Origin: Neelides folsomi
Lineage: Eukaryota; Arthropoda; Collembola; Neelipleona; Neelidae
Direction: 5' to 3'
Length of the DNA: 64,000 nt
Assembly (NCBI GenBank): GCA_034687125.1
Contig: JAQGBZ010000291.1
Location: 17,320-81,319, forward strand
Shown here: positions 59,301-64,000 of the stretch, piece after piece
Position numbering within the stretch: position 1 is the stretch's first letter
Layout of the letters: each line of letters starts with the position of its first letter
Notes under the pieces: model-generated
The model's database searches: none
Seen by the model: the letters and a program-made list of their open reading frames with translations, nothing else
Told to the model about the DNA's origin: nothing
Program-made: the position numbers and the translations under genes

Positions 59301-61611
59301 TCATCATTAGAAAGATGGAGACGAACTGTTCCCTCATAATTTAACGGGAAAATGACGAGAGTTTTTTTAACAAACTTTTGAGTTCCACTTTTGGCACCCG
59401 TCCCTTTTTTTACACACGATGGAGGGAAGATTGAAGCTGGGGGATTGCATGGGAAAAGACGGCAGATAAAAACGCAGGACTCGTCGGATGTGCCCAATAA
59501 TTCAGGAGGAAAAACCCACTTTGCTCTTTTCTCTACTCAAAGAGAAATTTCCTATCTTTCCCCCTTTCACGATATTTACAATAACTACGGAGAATGTTGA
59601 TTTCTCTTAAAGTTACGTCCAACTCACAAAGCACATTTTATCCATTACAACTCACCGCAAATATTAAAAAATATATTTATGCAAAAATTGTATACATAAA
59701 GTTTAAATTATGGGATTAAGTCATGCAATAATAAATTATTTACAAATATTGCACATACTGTGTACATAATATTCCCAAGCACCCAAAGTGACAAATGTGA
59801 GGGGAAGAATTTTGACATATTCAACGTGTAAATCTATTGATTTGCGAATTCTCACATTATTCGCGAAAATGTTGAATATAATGTTATACGTGTACATAAT
59901 ATGTATAGTTAGTTTACAGCTAGTTTTTCGTGACCAAAAGATGAAGCAAATCATTAAGACAATGATTTTAAGACTGATGTTTATGAGAATGATTTTTTGG
60001 GTATTTCCTTTTGCTTATTTATCTCTCCACTTAAAGTCTTATTGATTGCGTCAGTTCCAGGAGTAAAATCCGACATTTGTTCCCCAAACCATCCCCAAAG
60101 TGATCTTCAGGGAGAGTTGAGAGTTGAAGGGAATGGGAAAATGAGGGTGTGTTGACTCTTATTTATTCCTTCGACCATTTCCCTTCCCTTTTTATTCTCC
60201 TCCTCTTGAGAGGTGACAGCATTGAGAGTTGTCACCCAACTCGAGGGACGAATCCCTTTAACATTTTGCTTTAACATTTCCCAACCCACCAATTTGGACA
60301 TTTCCATTCATTCCCACACGAATTTCAATCATTTCTTTTCTTATCCTCTTGTAAAATATTTCATCAGTAGCCCTTCGGTTCACTACTCCCAATTTTCCGA
60401 ATCTTCAAATTCGATCAAACCCGTCCAAAATATGAGGGGAATTCTTATAGAATTATTTCAAGCTGTCGCTCTTCGGACAGTCGGACTCAAAATTGAGTCT
60501 GAATTGAGTCAGTGTCGCGACAGTTAGACATAAAAAGGGTTTATTTGGTCCTTCCATCCCAAATCTCTAATAATCCGAAATAATCCGATGCCGGGAGAAA
60601 TTTAATACTTGTCAAATGTTTACCTTCCACCTCTTCAATTCCCCATCCATTTTCTCTGTTTTGATGTGAAAAAATAAGTTTTCTCAGAATCATTTTCTTT
60701 CTCTAAAATGCGTCTTAAAACACAATACAAATAACGCCTAACTTTATATATAATATATGAACTAACAATATAAAATAAATAACAGTTCATATATTTAATA
60801 ATAAGTTTTATAAAAGTACTGATATTAAATATTTGATATATTTAGCCCAAATATCAGAGTAACATATATACAAGATAGGAGATTTTTGTTTCAGATGAAG
60901 AATAGAAGATTTGGAAAGGTTTAAGAATAAGTTTTTTGCGAGCAATATTTTTCTCCCGGAAGTTTATGAGAGCCAACGTCTATTAGGGATATCAAGTTGC
61001 CCGTTAGTCTAATGAGAGGTGTCAAAGGCTCAATTAGTTGTATGGAAGATTTATGGGAGTTGAAAGGTGTTCCAAAGCCATTAGACACACACACGTGATT
61101 CCTCCAACCCCAATTCTTCAACTTGGATTTAAATTGCAAAGCTCCAATTTACATCCTTTACATCATCCACTGACTGTCTTAAATATTTGCTAATTTTAAT
61201 GGATTTTCCCGGGTAATTTCCTCAAACTGAAGTAGAAGTCAAACTGAAGGAAATCGATGGGTTTATTCTTGTCATATTCCATTGGTAAACGGAGGGGAAA
61301 TGAAGCTACAACACGTTTTATTTTCATGGGCCAATTGGCGATAAAAAGTTTATATGATGTTCGTTTACATAATGAAAGTTTTAATCGTCGTCCTCCAACT
61401 TTAGCCAATTACACTTTCCCCGTTACTTTCATTATTAGACAAAAGTTAGAAAGTTTTAAAGCACATTGAGACATTGAGATTAAAAATGGAATTATTCGAT
61501 TTATAATTTTCTAATCAATTTTTCCACAAGGAAGGAGGATTAACTATTTAACTAAATTGAAATAATTAATAATTAAATATTAAATATTTTATTAAATTGG
61601 CATTTTTATAG
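56349..61611. other. Stretch left of the receptor exon, no gene seen
   Basis: AT-rich with GC-richer patches (56760-56900, 57880-58130, 60040-60540). A frame on minus at 57882-58076 has an acceptable translation but no support. This stretch probably belongs to the receptor's 5' untranslated introns, since the receptor exon begins at a splice acceptor (61611) two bases before its start codon. Confidence 0.45.
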
Positions 61612-62008
61612 AAATGGCCGAATCGGGGGATTTTATCACCGAATACACTTTCACTATGAACAATTCGAGTAATGAAACTTCCGTGGCGCCTGAAGGGCTT
61701 CCCTGGTGGCGACAGATGTTCTGGACAATGTTGTTCTCTGTGATGGTGATTGTTGCCACTGTTGGGAATTTAGTCGTCATTTGGATCGTCCTGGCCCATA
61801 AGAAGATGCGGACAGTGACGAATTACTTATTGGTGAATCTCTCCATTGCTGACGCCATGGTCTCAACACTCAACGTCATCCCCAATTACATTTACATGCT
61901 CTCTAGCCATTGGCCCTTTGGAGTTCTCTACTGCAAAATTGTTCAATTCACTGCCGTGCTCTCAATATGCGCTTCCGTCTTTTCCCTCATGGCAATTGCT
62001 TTTGACAG
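61612..62008 (+). CDS. Tachykinin-like peptide receptor (GPCR), first coding exon
   Basis: Acceptor ttttatag at 61604-61611, ATG at 61614, donor GACAG/gtaatt at 62008 (phase 2). The 131 complete codons give an N-terminus with three N-glycosylation sequons (Asn16, Asn17, Asn20). Segment 1 (about 36-60) has the invariant 'GN' (Asn52). Intracellular 'RTVTNY' and segment 2 with 'NLSIAD' (Asp80) follow. 'HWPFG', the disulfide Cys107 and segment 3 come next, ending at the Asp-Arg of the DRY motif, whose Arg codon is split by the intron. The 'MRTVTNY..VNLSIADA' and 'WPFG..YCK' strings are those of insect tachykinin receptors. I expect Gq-coupled signalling by tachykinin-related peptides. Segments 4-7 lie beyond the window. 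Relation to natalisin-type receptors cannot be settled from this exon. Confidence 0.9.
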
Positions 62009-64000
62009 GTAATTTGGAATTTTATTAAAAATTCTGCTTTTAATTAACAATTATCTTGTTATAATTAACTAAACTAAAGGACTTAACTAAAGGAGTAAGT
62101 TTATTTATTTTTAATCTTACATATAGTTAAACGTTCATGAAACTTAATTTTATATGTACAGCTACTGAGAGTTATTACACTTTTGAAATACTCCGAGTTC
62201 TACATTAAAAATGCATCAAAATTGATGCGGTGTTTTGAGACAAGGTTTGGGATTTCTTCTGGGAATTGAACTTCTAAATTGTGCAGTCAGCAGACCGAGT
62301 CATAAACAAAAAGATTCATTAATATGAACTAAACTCTAACAGTAATAACGTATTTACTAAAATGCTAAATAAGCCTAATATTAAATAAGTCAGTTAAAGT
62401 TAGTCAACAAGGAAAGGAACCAACTTACGCTTAGAAAGTAATATTCAATTGAAAGTCGTTAGGAAGTTTGAAGGAAAGTTTATAAGATTTTATTAAGATT
62501 TAGTTCCCTCGTGTGCGTGCGGTCACAAATGAGACCCTTGGACCAATTTGTCTTCATATAACCCATTCATGACCCTCATATAAGATCATATATAAAGATA
62601 ATGATAATATAAAGTTAATAGACCATACAAGCTATTGTCTATCTCCTCCATAAAATGAATAATGCGGAAATAAACTGGAGATTGGAGATAAAGTTGAGGA
62701 GTCGAACTTGGAAGTTGACTCATTTATTATTCCACTTTCTCTTCTACGAGATCTCTTATACGATTCATCCGCTGGGGATCAATTCAACTCCAAATCTCAA
62801 ACATTCTGCCACTTGAAAGTTATTTTTCAAAACTTGGCGCATTTACGACTTCATTTATTTCCCATTTTATTGGAACAAAGGTCTCGTTCCAATTCCCACT
62901 CACAAAGTTATATAAAATTATATAAATATCTTTTATGTAAGATTAAAATCAATGTAATAATAAAACGCTTATTGTATTATTACTTTATATTCTTTATTTT
63001 ATTGCTACAATATGATAATAAAATGCATTTATAAATTTTATTTTCCACATGATCGTAAACTGTTTACTAAAATACTTATGATATTTATTATGTATTAAAA
63101 TATATTTATATAAGTGTTTATATTTAAAAATATAACTTTGGCTTAAATAATATAAAATAGCTTTCTCGTGGCATTGAGTTTTTCTGTAAAATCATAGTTT
63201 TGTAAACTAGTGGTGATTCTATTTATGTCTGAGATCTCCTTTCTTTAACAATGAATTGTTTCGTGTGCGTTACATAAAGATGATGAATCGCGGTCCCAAG
63301 TGCTGTAAATAAAAAAAAAGGTTTGAGAGCGGGATTGTAAAAATGGGTTAAAATGATGGGGAATTTATATCTCCGTCTTGGTCCATTTCTCAAGTTTGTA
63401 AATAGTACGTGGCATTGTGATGCAGTTCATAAATTTTCAAAATTGTTAAGTCAGAAGGGGAATTTGTAAAGAATTCATGTGTGAGTTTTGGTGAGTTCCC
63501 GTGTGGGCTGTGTACAAGCGGCGGAGGGCGAGGGATTGAATTATAGCAGAGGGAATTTGACGACTGTCCTCAGTGAAGAATGTGAGGGCGAAGACGAAGG
63601 TGAGGGGGACAGTGGAAAGAAAGAAATGCGATAAATGGAGCAAGGAGCTTTTTAAATGTCTTCACGTGAAAATGATTTACATTTCCAGTTTCACTTTTAA
63701 TTCAACTTTCTTTTCCCCCATTTTTCTCTTAAAACTCATTTTCTTTTCCTTGATGCATTTAATTAAATCATTAGCTAGATATATACAACTTGATATACCG
63801 TAAAAAATCGATTAATAGCCGGGTTCGAATAGTAGCCTGGATTTGAATAATAGCCGGGTCAGAGGGCGACTGAATGAAATAGTAGCCTGATTCAAATAGT
63901 AGCCGGGTTCGATTAATAGCCTAGCTTATTCGTGTTACAACAGGCACGCATGTATATATATATAGTATATAACGTACCTTGGCATATTATGATATTACTA
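62009..64000 (+). other. Second intron of the receptor gene, open at the window edge
   Basis: From the donor at 62009 to the window end no exon continuing the DRY motif or segment 4 is visible. A frame at 62708-63034 is AT-driven noise. The intron is therefore at least 2 kb. It holds the tandem repeat at 63812-63921 and a short TA run near 63953. Confidence 0.6.
63812..63921. repeat. Six-unit tandem repeat of AATARTAGCC with 17-18 bp period
   Basis: Cores end at 63820, 63837, 63855, 63887, 63904 and 63921. Spacing is 17, 18, 32, 17 and 17. Between cores is 'GGGTTCGA' or a variant. The 32-base gap holds one degenerate unit (gtcagagggcgactgaatga). Confidence 0.85.

Overview
The window is AT-rich eukaryotic DNA (roughly two thirds A+T by eye). 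Its genes are split by short GT-AG introns, with occasional kilobase introns and TATA plus initiator promoters. It holds a tachykinin-type neuropeptide receptor, an animal haem peroxidase, a secreted Tyr/Pro/Gln-rich structural protein and small four-pass membrane proteins. Together these point to an arthropod, probably a hexapod such as a springtail or another non-model lineage. The species cannot be named from the sequence. Nothing bacterial, viral or CRISPR-like was seen. Most genes were assembled by eye from splice sites with matching phases, so exon edges are predictions.

Layout. 1-1.1 kb: the 3' end of a plus-strand gene for a cysteine-rich, Ig-like protein. 3.9-24.8 kb: five minus-strand genes for small four-pass membrane proteins (3863-5996, 13537-14968, 16114-17810, 21105-22395, 23929-24821). 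The first four are recognisable paralogues. The fifth has the same four-exon, phase 0-1-0 layout but no clear sequence match. A five-exon plus-strand haem peroxidase (9384-12706) sits inside the array. 25.3-26.4 kb: a three-exon plus-strand gene for a 77-residue acidic protein with a C-terminal membrane segment, divergent from the fifth four-pass gene. 26.5-27.5 kb: two copies of a ~230-250 bp direct repeat. 27.6-35.8 kb: a 12-exon minus-strand gene for a 614-residue secreted repetitive protein, whose first coding exon encodes only three residues. 35.8-61.6 kb: about 26 kb without a convincing gene, containing a GC-rich block near 45.1 kb and a few candidate short coding frames. 61.6-62.0 kb: the first coding exon of the receptor, which continues past the window. 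A short tandem repeat lies near the right edge.

Functional picture (inference). The four-pass proteins look like a locally expanded membrane family. The peroxidase and the repetitive secreted protein could both act in cuticle, eggshell or other extracellular matrix. The receptor is separate neuro-endocrine machinery whose 5' untranslated exons may lie in the long empty stretch to its left. The four-pass array, the 77-residue protein and the modular secreted protein are the most likely places for undescribed biology.
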